From positions 1 through 64,000 of the forward strand of contig CAXMMQ010000006.1 of the NCBI GenBank assembly GCA_963693035.2: 64,000 nucleotides of DNA, given 5' to 3'. The position numbers were made by a program, and so were the translations under genes. Source of the stretch: Lichenicoccus sp963693035 (GTDB lineage Bacteria > Pseudomonadota > Alphaproteobacteria > Acetobacterales > Acetobacteraceae). Positions 8,084 through 16,245 of the stretch are shown piece by piece; position 1 is the first letter of the stretch, and each line of letters begins with the position of its first letter. The notes beneath the pieces are model-generated. The model was given only the letters and a program-made list of their open reading frames with translations, was not told the origin of the DNA and made no database searches.

Positions 8084-9367
8084 ATGGCTGCTGAAGACCA
8101 CCGGACCCTGTCGATCGCGCCCGACACCGACGCGACCGACACCGACGCGCCCGACGCCGACGCGCCCGACGCCGCCAGGACCGAGTTCGACGTCTGCATC
8201 GTCGGCGCTGGACCGATCGGCGCCACCCTGGCCTGCCGTCTCGCCACCGGCGGGGTGCGCGTCGCCGTGGTGGACCGGTCGGCACTGCCGCCGATGGAGC
8301 ATCCCGACTTCGACGGCCGCGCCTATGCGATCGCAGCCGGGTCGCGCCGCCTGCTCGAGGCCGCCGGCGTCTGGGATCGGCTGCCGCTGCCGTCCTGTCC
8401 GATCGAGGGCATCCGCGTCTCGGACGGACGACCCGGACAGGCTGCCTCGCCCCTGTTCCTGCATTTCGACCAGCCGGCGCCAGGCGAGCCGTTCGGCTGG
8501 ATGACCGAGGCCCGCCACCTGCGGGTGGCGCTCAACGACACGCTGCACGCGGCACCGCTCATCCGGCTGCAGGCACCGGACCAGGCTGTGGTCAGCCGCG
8601 GCGCCGGGGGCGTGCGCATCGTCACCAGCTCGGGGGGCGTCGTGCGCGCGCGCCTGGTGGTGGCGGCGGAGGGGCGCGAGAGCCCGCTGCGCGCCGAGGC
8701 CGGGATCCCGGTGACGCGGTTCTCGTACCGCCAGACCGGCATCGTCACCGCGGTCGCGCACGAGCGTCCGCACGACAACCAGGCCCTCGAGCATTTCCTG
8801 CCCGGCGGACCGTTCGCGCAACTGCCGATGCAGGGCGGCGAGGCCGGGGACAATCTGTCGGCCATCGTCTGGACCGAGCGCGATCCGCTGGCCGCACGGC
8901 TGGCGTCGCTCGACGATGCCGGCTTCACCCGCGAGCTGCAGCGCCGGCTGGGCTGGCACCTCGGCGCGGTCAAGCCGGTCGGCCGGCGCTGGACCTACCG
9001 GCTCGGGGCGCTGCACGCGCATCGCTACGTGGCCGAGCGGCTGGCCCTGATCGGAGACGCGGCGCACGGCATCCATCCGATCGCGGGCCAGGGGCTCAAT
9101 CTCGGTTTCCGGGATGTGGCCGCTTTGGCGGAGCTGGTCATCGAGGCGGTGGCCCTCGGCGAGGACCCGGGCGCACCGGCTCTGCTGGCCCGCTACCAGG
9201 CGGCGCGCCGGCCGGCCAACATGGCGATGCTGGCGGCGACGGACGTGCTCGACAGGCTGTTCAGCACCGACAACCCGGCGCTGCGGCTGGTGCGCGGCCT
9301 GGGCATCGGCGCGGTGCACCGCATGCCCCGGCTCAAGCGCGCGTTCGTTGCCCAGGCCATGGGGTAG
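8084..9367 (+). CDS. UbiH/UbiF/COQ6-type FAD-dependent hydroxylase
   Basis: A flavoprotein monooxygenase of the ubiquinone hydroxylase family, likely acting on a ring position during ubiquinone synthesis. The 427-residue protein has the dinucleotide-binding motif VGAGPIGATLA near residues 44-54 and the second FAD motif GDAAHGIHPIAGQGLNLG near residue 325. The N-terminus before the FAD motif is unusual: about 25 residues rich in D, T, A and P, encoded by imperfect 12-bp repeats (8122-8172). This tail may be disordered, or the real start may be downstream. I cannot decide which ring position it hydroxylates. The cysE gene starts five bases after its stop. Confidence 0.88.
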   Translation: MAAEDHRTLSIAPDTDATDTDAPDADAPDAARTEFDVCIVGAGPIGATLACRLATGGVRVAVVDRSALPPMEHPDFDGRAYAIAAGSRRLLEAAGVWDRLPLPSCPIEGIRVSDGRPGQAASPLFLHFDQPAPGEPFGWMTEARHLRVALNDTLHAAPLIRLQAPDQAVVSRGAGGVRIVTSSGGVVRARLVVAAEGRESPLRAEAGIPVTRFSYRQTGIVTAVAHERPHDNQALEHFLPGGPFAQLPMQGGEAGDNLSAIVWTERDPLAARLASLDDAGFTRELQRRLGWHLGAVKPVGRRWTYRLGALHAHRYVAERLALIGDAAHGIHPIAGQGLNLGFRDVAALAELVIEAVALGEDPGAPALLARYQAARRPANMAMLAATDVLDRLFSTDNPALRLVRGLGIGAVHRMPRLKRAFVAQAMG

Positions 9368-9372
9368 CGGCC

Positions 9373-10281
9373 ATGCGCCAGGTTTCGATCGAGGCCGAGT
9401 CGCAACCGACGCATCCACGCCCTATCTTTGGCGAACAGCAGCAGGCGCCGGAACCGCACAGCATGGACATGACGGTGAGCACCGATGTTCCGGTCGTCGT
9501 CGAGACGCTCTGGGAGCGGCTGCGCGGGGAAGCGGGCGCCTGCCACGACCCGATCATGGCGGGCCTGATCGAGCTCAACCTGCGCATCCATCCGAGCTTC
9601 TCCTCGGCACTGGCCGCCCTGCTCGCGCGCAAGCTGGCCGACAGCGCGGTGCCGGCGCGCGCCCTGCAGGAGCTGGTCACCGAGGCGCATCTCGCTGACC
9701 CGCTGATCGTGGAGGCGGCGGCGTCCGACCTGATGGCGATCAAGGAGCGTGACCCGGCCTGTCCAGACCTCACCACGCCGTTCCTGTTCTTCAAGGGCTT
9801 CCAGTCGCTGCAGGCCTATCGCGTCGCGCACTGGCTGTGGGAGAACGACCGCCGGCACCTCGCGCGGCACCTGCAGAGCCGCGTCTCCGAAGCCTTCGGG
9901 CTCGACATCCATCCGGCGGCGCTGCTCGGCCGGCGCATCCTGATCGACCACGGCACCGGCATCGTGATCGGCGAGACCTCGGTGCTGGATGACGACGTCT
10001 CGCTGCTGCAGGGCGTGACCCTGGGGGGCACCGGCAAGAACGAGAGCGACCGGCATCCCAAGATCCGTCGCGGCGTGCTGCTCGGCGCCGGCTGCAAGAT
10101 CCTGGGCAACATCGAGATCGGCGAAGGCGCCAAGGTGGGTGCCGGCAGCATCGTGCTGGAAGCGGTCCCTGCCTACACCACCGTAGTCGGCAACCCGGCG
10201 CGGCGCGTCGGCACCAAGCATTCCTCGATGGCGGCGTTCACGATGGATCAGACCCTGCCGCCGCTGGACTACGTCATCTGA
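9373..10281 (+). CDS. cysE: Serine O-acetyltransferase
   Basis: CysE makes O-acetylserine from serine and acetyl-CoA, the first step of cysteine synthesis in the cytoplasm. The 302-residue protein has the helical N-terminal domain (LWERLRGEAGACHDPIM) and the left-handed beta-helix of hexapeptide repeats. The catalytic region is IDHGTGIVIGETSV and the acetyl-CoA loop is LGGTGKNESDRHPKI. It is slightly longer than usual because of a start at 9373. An internal ATG at 9463 (MDMTVSTDV) would give a more typical length and is a real alternative. It probably shares a transcript with the hydroxylase gene upstream. Confidence 0.93.
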   Translation: MRQVSIEAESQPTHPRPIFGEQQQAPEPHSMDMTVSTDVPVVVETLWERLRGEAGACHDPIMAGLIELNLRIHPSFSSALAALLARKLADSAVPARALQELVTEAHLADPLIVEAAASDLMAIKERDPACPDLTTPFLFFKGFQSLQAYRVAHWLWENDRRHLARHLQSRVSEAFGLDIHPAALLGRRILIDHGTGIVIGETSVLDDDVSLLQGVTLGGTGKNESDRHPKIRRGVLLGAGCKILGNIEIGEGAKVGAGSIVLEAVPAYTTVVGNPARRVGTKHSSMAAFTMDQTLPPLDYVI

Positions 10282-10454
10282 GAGACCACCCGGGAACGCT
10301 ACGACGGCAGTCATCCGACGCGGCTGTCTGCGCTTCCGGTAGTCACGGCCCCGCTGTTCAAGTATGGGAGGCCGCTCAGCTCCGGTTCTCGACAGCCACG
10401 CCGGGCGGGGCCTCTGGCGCCTTTGACTTGCCGTAGCGCATTTTCGGGCGGTCT

Positions 10455-11387
10455 CTATCGGACGCGGATCAGTTCGTAGAGCGCTACTGCGGCGGCGTTG
10501 GAGACGTTCAGGCTTTCCATGGCGCCGGGCATGCGCAGGCCGGCGATCTCGTCGCAGGTCTCCCGTGTCAGCCGCCGCAGCCCCTCGCCTTCGGCGCCCA
10601 GCACCAGCGCCAGGCGGCGCTCGGCAAATGCCGCGCCGTCCAGCAGGCCGCCGCCGGCATCGAGGCCCACCACCCACAGCCCGGCCGCCTTCAGCGCCAC
10701 CAGGGTACGCGACAGGTTGACAGCGCGCAGCAGCGGCATCGTCTCGAGCGCGCCGGAGGCCGCCTTGGCAAGCGCCCCGGTCTCCTCGGGCGCGTTGCGG
10801 TCCTGGACCACAACCGCCGCCGCGCCGAAGGCGGCGGCCGAGCGCAGGATCGCGCCGACATTGCGCGGATCGCTGACCTGGTCGAGCACCAGCACCGGAC
10901 CGGGACGCTGCAGGGCGGCTTCCAGCGTCGGCGACGCCAGCGGATCGGCCTGCAGCGCGGCTCCCTGGTGAATGGCGTCCCGCCCGAGCAGCGCATCGAG
11001 CCGGGCGCGTTCGGTCCGCTCGACATTAAGCGGCCAGGGCGTGCCGGTGCGTGTGCCGAGCCGCGCTGCCAGCGTCGCCTCCGCCTCCTCGGTCAGCAGC
11101 AGCCGGCGCAGCCGACGCTGCGGATTGCGCAGCGCCGCCTCGACCGGATGCACGCCGTAGAGCCAGAGCCCACCGCCGCCTTTCGCATGGCCGTGCTGGG
11201 CGTAATGCGCGCGGTCCGGCTGGGTTTGTGAGGCCGGTCGCGCCTGGGAGGCCGGTCGCGCCTGGGATACTCTCGTCTGCTGGGATGGCGGATGCGGAGT
11301 TCTGGGGCCGGAGGGAGGTCTGGAGCGCATCGGCCGGAGCATAGGCGCGCCCGGGTAGCGCGTCACGGCGGCGTCCTCTGGGGACAA
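10455..11387 (-). CDS. rlmB: 23S rRNA 2'-O-methyltransferase, TrmH/RlmB family
   Basis: A SPOUT-fold methyltransferase that most likely methylates G2251 of 23S rRNA. The substrate-binding N-terminal domain begins around LWLYGVHPVEAALRNPQRRLRRL. The catalytic domain has the three SPOUT motifs: DQVSDPRNVGAILRSAAAFG, LALVLGAEGEGLRRL and MESLNVSNAAAVALYEL at the C-terminus. About 70 residues precede the conserved part. They are rich in S, Q, R and P and include an 18-bp repeat (SQARPA twice), so they are probably disordered or over-predicted. The gene is divergent from tRNA-Tyr. The 173 bases between cysE and this gene show nothing recognisable. Confidence 0.92.
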   Translation of the reverse strand: MSPEDAAVTRYPGAPMLRPMRSRPPSGPRTPHPPSQQTRVSQARPASQARPASQTQPDRAHYAQHGHAKGGGGLWLYGVHPVEAALRNPQRRLRRLLLTEEAEATLAARLGTRTGTPWPLNVERTERARLDALLGRDAIHQGAALQADPLASPTLEAALQRPGPVLVLDQVSDPRNVGAILRSAAAFGAAAVVVQDRNAPEETGALAKAASGALETMPLLRAVNLSRTLVALKAAGLWVVGLDAGGGLLDGAAFAERRLALVLGAEGEGLRRLTRETCDEIAGLRMPGAMESLNVSNAAAVALYELIRVR

Positions 11388-11438
11388 GCGGAACCTCGAT
11401 TGACAGGACCCTCGATCGGCCGTAACCCGCAGCGCATC

Positions 11439-11524
11439 GGAGGGGTGCCCGAGTGGCTAAAGGGGGCGGACTGTAAATCCGCTGGCGTACGCCTACGTTG
11501 GTTCGAATCCAACCCCCTCCACCA
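11439..11524 (+). tRNA. tRNA-Tyr (GTA)
   Basis: An 86-base class II tRNA with acceptor GGAGGGG paired to CCCCTCC (11514-11520), anticodon GTA at 11473-11475, a long variable arm, the T-loop GTTCGAATCC and an encoded CCA end. A decayed element begins just downstream, in keeping with tRNA-Tyr as an integration site, though I found no duplicated att sequence. Confidence 0.97.
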
Positions 11525-11712
11525 CTAAGAGGAACTAGACCACTGGTTGACCATCTTATTTCTTAGATGACGAGGTCGGTCCCAAAGCGGCCCCAAGATA
11601 AGCGTGTGGTCTCAGGTCCAGGTTCGGTAGGTCCAACGTCGCCGTTCCGTTGGCTTTAGTCCCGTACAGCATGGCGGAATTTCGAGGCAGACTTTGATGG
11701 TCCGCTGCCCCG

Positions 11713-12363
11713 TCAGACGGATGGGTCTTTCGCTTTGACGAAGTCACCAGGTGATCGGTTCTTCGGGACCAGCGCTTCCCAGTCGTCGATCCTGATCCGG
11801 TCGGCGTGATGCGTCGCTGAGAAATCTGTCAGATCGCCATGGTTCATGATTCCTGAGAAATGACCATGCACAAGCGCTACCTCATGTCTTGTCGGAGGCC
11901 CGCGCATAGGGATGTTGTAGCTCGTGCAAAGCCTTTGGATAAGTATGCGACCTACAGATTTCTGGAACTGAGTAAGAGGATCGGCGTTTGCCACCGCATC
12001 ACCCCTATGCACGCTCTCGAACTCGATTCCTAGATAAAGTGCATTCATCGAATGGCCGCCCATCCCTTTGACATGCCAAGCCATCTGCCGAGTATCTACC
12101 AGTTGCAGGAGGTTTGGCGGCTTTTTCCCGATAAGAAAGTGAGCCGAGCCGCCAGTCGGGTCAGTGGTGAAGGTTGACAGCGCGACCCCGAAAGAACAAT
12201 CGGTACGATGTAGAACCAACCCGATAGGGCTTGGTAATCTAAAGTTCCCCGAGTGATGACTTGTAGCGTGGAACCGAATATCGGGCATCTTGCCGGAGAA
12301 GCTATGCGTAGCAGGCGGAACAACGATTGGAACGTCAGGCGCACGCATAACGCCAGCTATCAC
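11713..12363 (-). CDS. N-acetylmuramoyl-L-alanine amidase-like protein
   Basis: A 216-residue protein resembling the amidase_2 (T7-lysozyme-like) peptidoglycan amidases. The zinc-site pattern is visible: GLVLHRTD near residue 50, SAHFLIG near residue 74, LVDTRQMAWHVKG, NALYLGIEFES, and a late RHEVALVHGHF with the second histidine pair. It has no signal peptide, as in phage endolysins. GTG at 12363 opens the frame; ATG at 12348 is an alternative. Base composition is lower in GC than the flanking chromosome. Together with the terminase-like remnant next door, this suggests a prophage leftover beside tRNA-Tyr. It appears intact. Confidence 0.7.
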   Translation of the reverse strand: MIAGVMRAPDVPIVVPPATHSFSGKMPDIRFHATSHHSGNFRLPSPIGLVLHRTDCSFGVALSTFTTDPTGGSAHFLIGKKPPNLLQLVDTRQMAWHVKGMGGHSMNALYLGIEFESVHRGDAVANADPLTQFQKSVGRILIQRLCTSYNIPMRGPPTRHEVALVHGHFSGIMNHGDLTDFSATHHADRIRIDDWEALVPKNRSPGDFVKAKDPSV

Positions 12364-12565
12364 CGTTCAGACCTTTCGCATTAAACTAGACCAAGGCAGC
12401 ATCTAGCCATATGTCTTTTCGGAAGAGACGCCTTTAACAATCTTCACTCCTCAAAAGCGTTTGCGCAATCAATTTTCAACGGAGGAAACATAGTCAGCGC
12501 TCCGCTCTTTTGGGCAATCGAGAGGTTATCGGCTAACTCCCACAGAGGACCGATTTTTTCAGCGA
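12364..12565. other. AT-richer intergenic segment inside the decayed element
   Basis: About 200 bases with much lower GC than the surroundings and no supported gene. The 11525-11712 interval on the other side of the amidase gene is similarly empty. The composition marks this as foreign DNA. Confidence 0.5.
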
Positions 12566-13022
12566 CTACCGACCTATGTCCCAGTCTAGCTTGAGGCGCT
12601 CGCTCAAGGTGAGCCACCGGGCGGGCTGGGGCAGGTTCTCTTCACGCCAGATGGCTAGGGCCATCGACAAAGCGAGATCATCATGGTGACCCTCCCGCCA
12701 GGCCTCGTGCAAGAGTGACACAGTCGGCTGTGACTTTGGCGTGAGAATTCTGCAGCTTGAGGCGAAGAGGCTCTGATGCCCCGACAGCTTCGGTGATCTC
12801 CAGTCGCTCTTCGGCAAGCACCATATCCAGCATCGAGGCCAACATGGACTTCGGCACCGTGTAGTTCGCGCTGTCGTTCATGTTGGCGACCCGGCCACCG
12901 GTGATGCTGACGGCGATCGGCGCCACGCCCATCTCCCGCATCGCGTCGGCCACCGGGGCCCCGACGGCCGTCTTGTCGACCACAAGCCCTGCCTTACGCC
13001 CCTGGGGTGGCCGCTGGCGCAT
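12566..13022 (-). pseudogene. Terminase large subunit-like nuclease domain remnant (frameshifted)
   Basis: Two overlapping minus-strand frames make one C-terminal RNase H-like domain. The first (from 13022) reads VVDKTAVGAPVADAMREMG, then VSITGG and YTVPKSMLASMLDMVL. The frame changes near 12715 and continues HEAWREGHHDDLALSMALA. The late GxHDDLxxALALA signature, and the order of motifs, are typical of the nuclease part of phage terminase large subunits. The ATPase half is missing and the reading frame is broken, so no functional protein is expected. The identification rests on motif order only. Confidence 0.6.
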
Positions 13023-13028
13023 GACTGC

Positions 13029-13591
13029 AGCAGCGGCACGGACTTGGTGAAGGCGCGCTGGATTGCGACGTCCGAGAAGACTGATCGTCGGCCTCGACGA
13101 ACTGGCACTCGGATACCTGGCGGGATTTCCAGGGTCCGAAGTCGTGCCGCATGTCGTTCAGATACCCGGCGGAAACCCGGGGGCACTGGTGCGCGCTGAT
13201 GCTCTCCCGCTGCCAGTTTGAACAGCATGTTGTAGGTGACCTATTCCATCGACTGGCGCTCCGAGCGCACGCCGTAGAAGGCCTGCAGCAAGAGGGCCCG
13301 GAGCAGCTTCTCCGGCGCAATCGAGGCACGGCCACCCGTCGAATGGAGCCGGGAGCATTGTGGCGACAGTCGCTCCAGCGCCGCGTTCACCAGCGGTCGG
13401 ATCGCCCGCAGAGGATGATCTGCAGGCACCGGCGCATCCGGGCTCAGGTAGCTGAACATCGCCCCAGTCTGATCATCCAACCCACGCATCCGACCCTCCA
13501 ATCCCGCAGGATAAAGCATCAGATCAGGGCGATCTCCGCACCTGAAGTTCCGCAGCCTGCTAGCGCTTGCGCGTTCCGACAGCCCCTGCAC
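13029..13591 (-). mobile_element. IS5-family transposase remnant
   Basis: From 13591 the minus strand encodes a classic IS5-type N-terminus: FSYLSPDAPVPADHPLRAI, then RASIAPEKLLRALLLQAFYGVRSERQSME. A TAG at 13241 replaces the usual Gln codon of the MEQ motif. The same frame goes on for some residues (VTYNMLFKL) and then leaves the family. A further scrap, GRRSVFSDVAIQ near 13090, resembles another part of IS5 transposases. The DDE catalytic region is absent, and no terminal inverted repeats were found. It is a dead fragment next to the terminase remnant. Confidence 0.7.
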
Positions 13592-13742
13592 GCCGCTGGC
13601 CCTGACTGATGAACGGTTCCAGCAGATCCGGCATAGCCGCTTGTAGACATGCCAACACCAAGGGAATGCCTACGATGGCGAAGAATATCCAGTCAAACCA
13701 ATGGTGTTGAGCCATAACGTTGATTGAGTCATGCATCGCCAT
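13560..13742 (-). CDS. Small membrane protein
   Basis: A 60-residue protein starting MAMHDSINVMAQHHWFDWIF, with one hydrophobic span (FFAIVGIPLVLACLQAAM) and a basic tail. ATG at 13742 is preferred because GGAG lies nine bases upstream; an in-frame ATG at 13769 lacks such a site. The family is not recognised. Its end overlaps the IS remnant start, so the tail may have been changed by the insertion. Confidence 0.5.
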   Translation of the reverse strand: MAMHDSINVMAQHHWFDWIFFAIVGIPLVLACLQAAMPDLLEPFISQGQRRAGAVGTRKR

Positions 13743-13769
13743 TTTGAAGTCTCCATACTGGAGATGCAT

Positions 13770-15221
13770 CTAATCAGGGAGGCGAAGGTTTCCTGAAGAC
13801 CCAGTAAACTTTGCCTTTACTCGTCGGACCGAGGGCTGTTTGCGGGACCTGAGTATCTTCCGAGCCCGGGCGGCGGCAGTGAGAGCGGCGGCCGCTGCCG
13901 GGCGGCGATAATCCCGGATCGCGCCTGCATCCGGCAGATCTATCACCATCGTGGCGTTCGCCTCGAACAGCAGGACCGAGCCGTCGGCCGGGAGCGCGAA
14001 GTCGATGCCGGCATGATCAAGACCGTGGCAAGCGGCAGTCGCACCCAGGGCCGCCATGGCAAGGTTGCCGCTGCAGCCTGCCATGTCGAGCAGGAAGCGA
14101 TGCTCCTCGGCGCGATCCGCGGCATCGTCCGCCATCGCGGCGGTGAAATAGTGCACCCTCCACTGCGCCGAGATCGCCAGGTGCAGCGGGTATGGCGCAC
14201 CGCCGATCACCATGACGCGATACTTGCGCCAGAGCCCGTCCGCGCTGCGTGCATCGAGGCAGGTGATGGCCAGCAGTTCGTCGCCCGGCGACGTCGCCGC
14301 GGCTGCTGCCAGCGCCGCAAGCGCGTCGATCCGGACGAAGTGCTGCCCGGTATGCAGCCCCGGCAAGCAGCGGATAGCCGAGCCGTTGCGCGATCGCGAT
14401 CGACGCCCTCGGCAGGCACAGCATGCGCGGCGCGATCACCCCTCGATCCGCCCGAGCCGCGATGCGTTGTCCAGCCGTCCAGTCCGACGCACGCGCTCCG
14501 GCGGGTTGATCACCGGCGCGGCGTTCCCGAGCCCCGCCTGCCGTGCGTGCGCGAGCAGCGTTTCGGCGCTGGCCAGCGCCGCATCGCACAGCTTGGCATC
14601 GCCGATCGCGTTCACCACGAGCCGGTGCGGCGGCAGCGGACTTCCCTCGGGGTAGAACTCCGGGCAGAGCGTGGTGACGGCAAAGATCCGGTCGTCGATC
14701 CAGCGCCGGACCGGGATGTTGCCGCCGCGCGCCGAGACCAGCAGCAGCAGCGCGATGCCCTCGCCGGCGCCGCGGTAGCGCCGCCGGCCGGTCGCATGGC
14801 CCGTGAAGCCGCGCTCCCGGGCCTGGGCTGCCGCGACCGTATCACCGGCCGCCTCCAGCAGTCGCGCGATGCCCTGATGCGCCGGCGCGTAGTGCGGCGC
14901 CGCGTCCAGCGCCCGGGCGAACCGCCTGCCTGCGGCCTCGCCGTCGCCGCCCTCGAGCAGCAGGTTGCCGAGCGCGGTCTGCTTGGCGGCACTCGACGGA
15001 TGGCAGTCGGCGGCCTGGCGCGCGGCGGTGCGGGCGGCGGTGCGGTGACCGCTGGCGAGTGCCAGGGCGGCGAGTTCGAGCAGCGCGTCGCACTGCGTCG
15101 GCTGCACGCGCAGCAGCTCGAGATAGGCGGCCGTTGCCGCGCCGTCCGCTCCCGCCGACATCAGCCGGCGTGTCCGATCGAGGACGAGGGCGATGTCGCA
15201 CAGGGTCCCGGCGACCGGCAT
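13770..15221 (-). pseudogene. TPR plus ATP-grasp-like protein, frameshifted
   Basis: The first half (15221 to 14436) is a TPR-like helical repeat region (LELLRVQPTQCDALLELAAL, then ARALDAAPHYAPAHQGIARL) followed by RGGNIPVRRWIDDRIFAV and a stop after GRIEG. The next stretch, VIAPRMLCLPRASIAIAQRLG, is in another frame. From about 14366 the first frame resumes with GLHTGQHFVRIDALAAL, then KYRVMVIGGAPYPLHLAIS and the late motif GSVLLFEANATMV, typical of an ATP-grasp end. At least two indels separate the halves, about 70 bases apart. The function of the parent family is not known to me. The ATG at 15221 has a GGGGA upstream. Confidence 0.7.
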
Positions 15222-15420
15222 GGCTGTCCCCACCGGCGCCTGGTCCACGCGCCGAAGCGCGCGAGCATGCGGCAAACCGGTTCACGCAAGCCGAAGACAA
15301 GCGAGCCTGATTTTGCTGCGGCGTCGCGGGCGGGACGGTGCAATATTGGCGGCAGGAAACCGCCGTGCCCGGTGCCGGTTCAGGTGGAGCCGGTCCAGGC
15401 CGCAGGGAGAACGAGCAGGC

Positions 15421-15591
15421 ATGCCCTTCGACGGTGTCGATTTCGAGCCGCGTCGCGAGAAACCGGTGCGTGGCGGCCCCGGCGACAACCTGGTCACGGT
15501 GCTGATCGTGGTGCTCGCGATCTGCATGCTGGTGACGCCGATCTCGATCGCCGGCCTGGTGGATACGATCCGCTACCTGCGCGGCAACTAG
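15421..15591 (+). CDS. Small single-span membrane protein
   Basis: A 56-residue protein beginning MPFDGVDFEPRREKP, with one strongly hydrophobic helix (NLVTVLIVVLAICMLVTPIS) and a short tail ending RYLRGN. ATG at 15421 has a purine-rich AGGGAGAACGAG upstream. The acidic/basic N-terminus followed by one helix resembles small inner-membrane proteins common in Acetobacteraceae. The function is unknown. Its TAG stop lies inside the inverted-repeat element that follows. Confidence 0.65.
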   Translation: MPFDGVDFEPRREKPVRGGPGDNLVTVLIVVLAICMLVTPISIAGLVDTIRYLRGN

Positions 15592-15693
15592 AGCATCATC
15601 TGATCGACCTTGCTCGTCGCTCGGATTAGGATGCTTGCCATAGCAAATAAATCGAGACTTTCACCGATCCACTTCGATCGGGAAAAGCTCTAG
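15588..15693. repeat. 106-bp element bounded by CTAGAGC/GCTCTAG inverted repeats
   Basis: CTAGAGC at 15588-15594 and GCTCTAG at 15687-15693 are perfect 7-bp inverted repeats enclosing AT-richer DNA that contains ATCTGATCGACC and CGATCGGGAAAA. The build resembles short palindromic intergenic repeats of alphaproteobacteria. Only one copy is in the window. The rest of 15592-15832 holds nothing else I recognise apart from the presumed promoter of the next gene. Confidence 0.45.
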
Positions 15694-15832
15694 CGGCGAG
15701 GGTTGGGAGGCCGAGGCCTCACCGTGACCGGGCTCACCGCCGGCTCACCGTGAAGTGACGCCGCCTGAAATGTTCGCGTTACGTTTCAGGACGATAAAGC
15801 CATTCGGCTTCCGGTCTTTTGCAGAAGTGAGC

Positions 15833-16225
15833 ATGATGCAGTCATCAACACGATCCCCTGCCGCTCCAGTGGCGGGCCGCGGTTCCAGGGTGGGCCGATG
15901 GCTGCGCGGGATCGCCGCGGCAGCGTCGCTGCTGACCGCGGCGGGGTGCACCGTCACCCCCTACGGCTATGGCTACGGATATGGATATCCCGGCTACTAT
16001 TACGGCAGCGGGTATGGCTACGGGTATGGCAGTCCCTACAGCGTCTATGGCTATGGCTACCCGGGCTATTACGGCGGCTGGACCTGGGGGGCGCCGTTGT
16101 TCGGCTACGGCTTCGGAAGTTATGGTCGTGGCTATGGCGGCTACGGGCGCGGCGGCTACGGGCGGGGCGGGGGCTACGGGGGTGGCCACGGCGGAGGCTT
16201 CGGCGGCGGACGCGGCGGCCGCTGA
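15833..16225 (+). CDS. Glycine/tyrosine-rich lipoprotein
   Basis: A 130-residue protein with a basic n-region, a hydrophobic core and a lipobox (SLLTAAGC, Cys near residue 39). After the Cys it is almost entirely low complexity: first repeats of G and Y (YGYGYGYGYPGYYYG), then G, R and Y (GRGYGGYGRGGYGRGGGYGG). It should be lipid-anchored in the envelope. ATG at 15833 is chosen because it leads straight into the signal peptide. Such proteins are common as outer-membrane-linked proteins of unknown role. It is convergent with selO, 20 bases away. Confidence 0.75.
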   Translation: MMQSSTRSPAAPVAGRGSRVGRWLRGIAAAASLLTAAGCTVTPYGYGYGYGYPGYYYGSGYGYGYGSPYSVYGYGYPGYYGGWTWGAPLFGYGFGSYGRGYGGYGRGGYGRGGGYGGGHGGGFGGGRGGR

Positions 16226-16245
16226 GTGATCCGACCGGCGGCGGG

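Noticed and set aside
8122..8172. 12-bp repeats read as a microsatellite or phase-variation tract
   Set aside because: The repeats are imperfect, in frame and only about four units long, so they are treated as a low-complexity N-terminus of the hydroxylase.
11556..11747. 63-codon minus-strand ORF after tRNA-Tyr
   Set aside because: It overlaps the amidase gene end, has no ribosome site or family signal, and I could not show it to be an integrase remnant.
11439..14000. att duplication of the tRNA-Tyr 3' end
   Set aside because: I looked for a second copy of the T-arm and acceptor end downstream and found none in the window.
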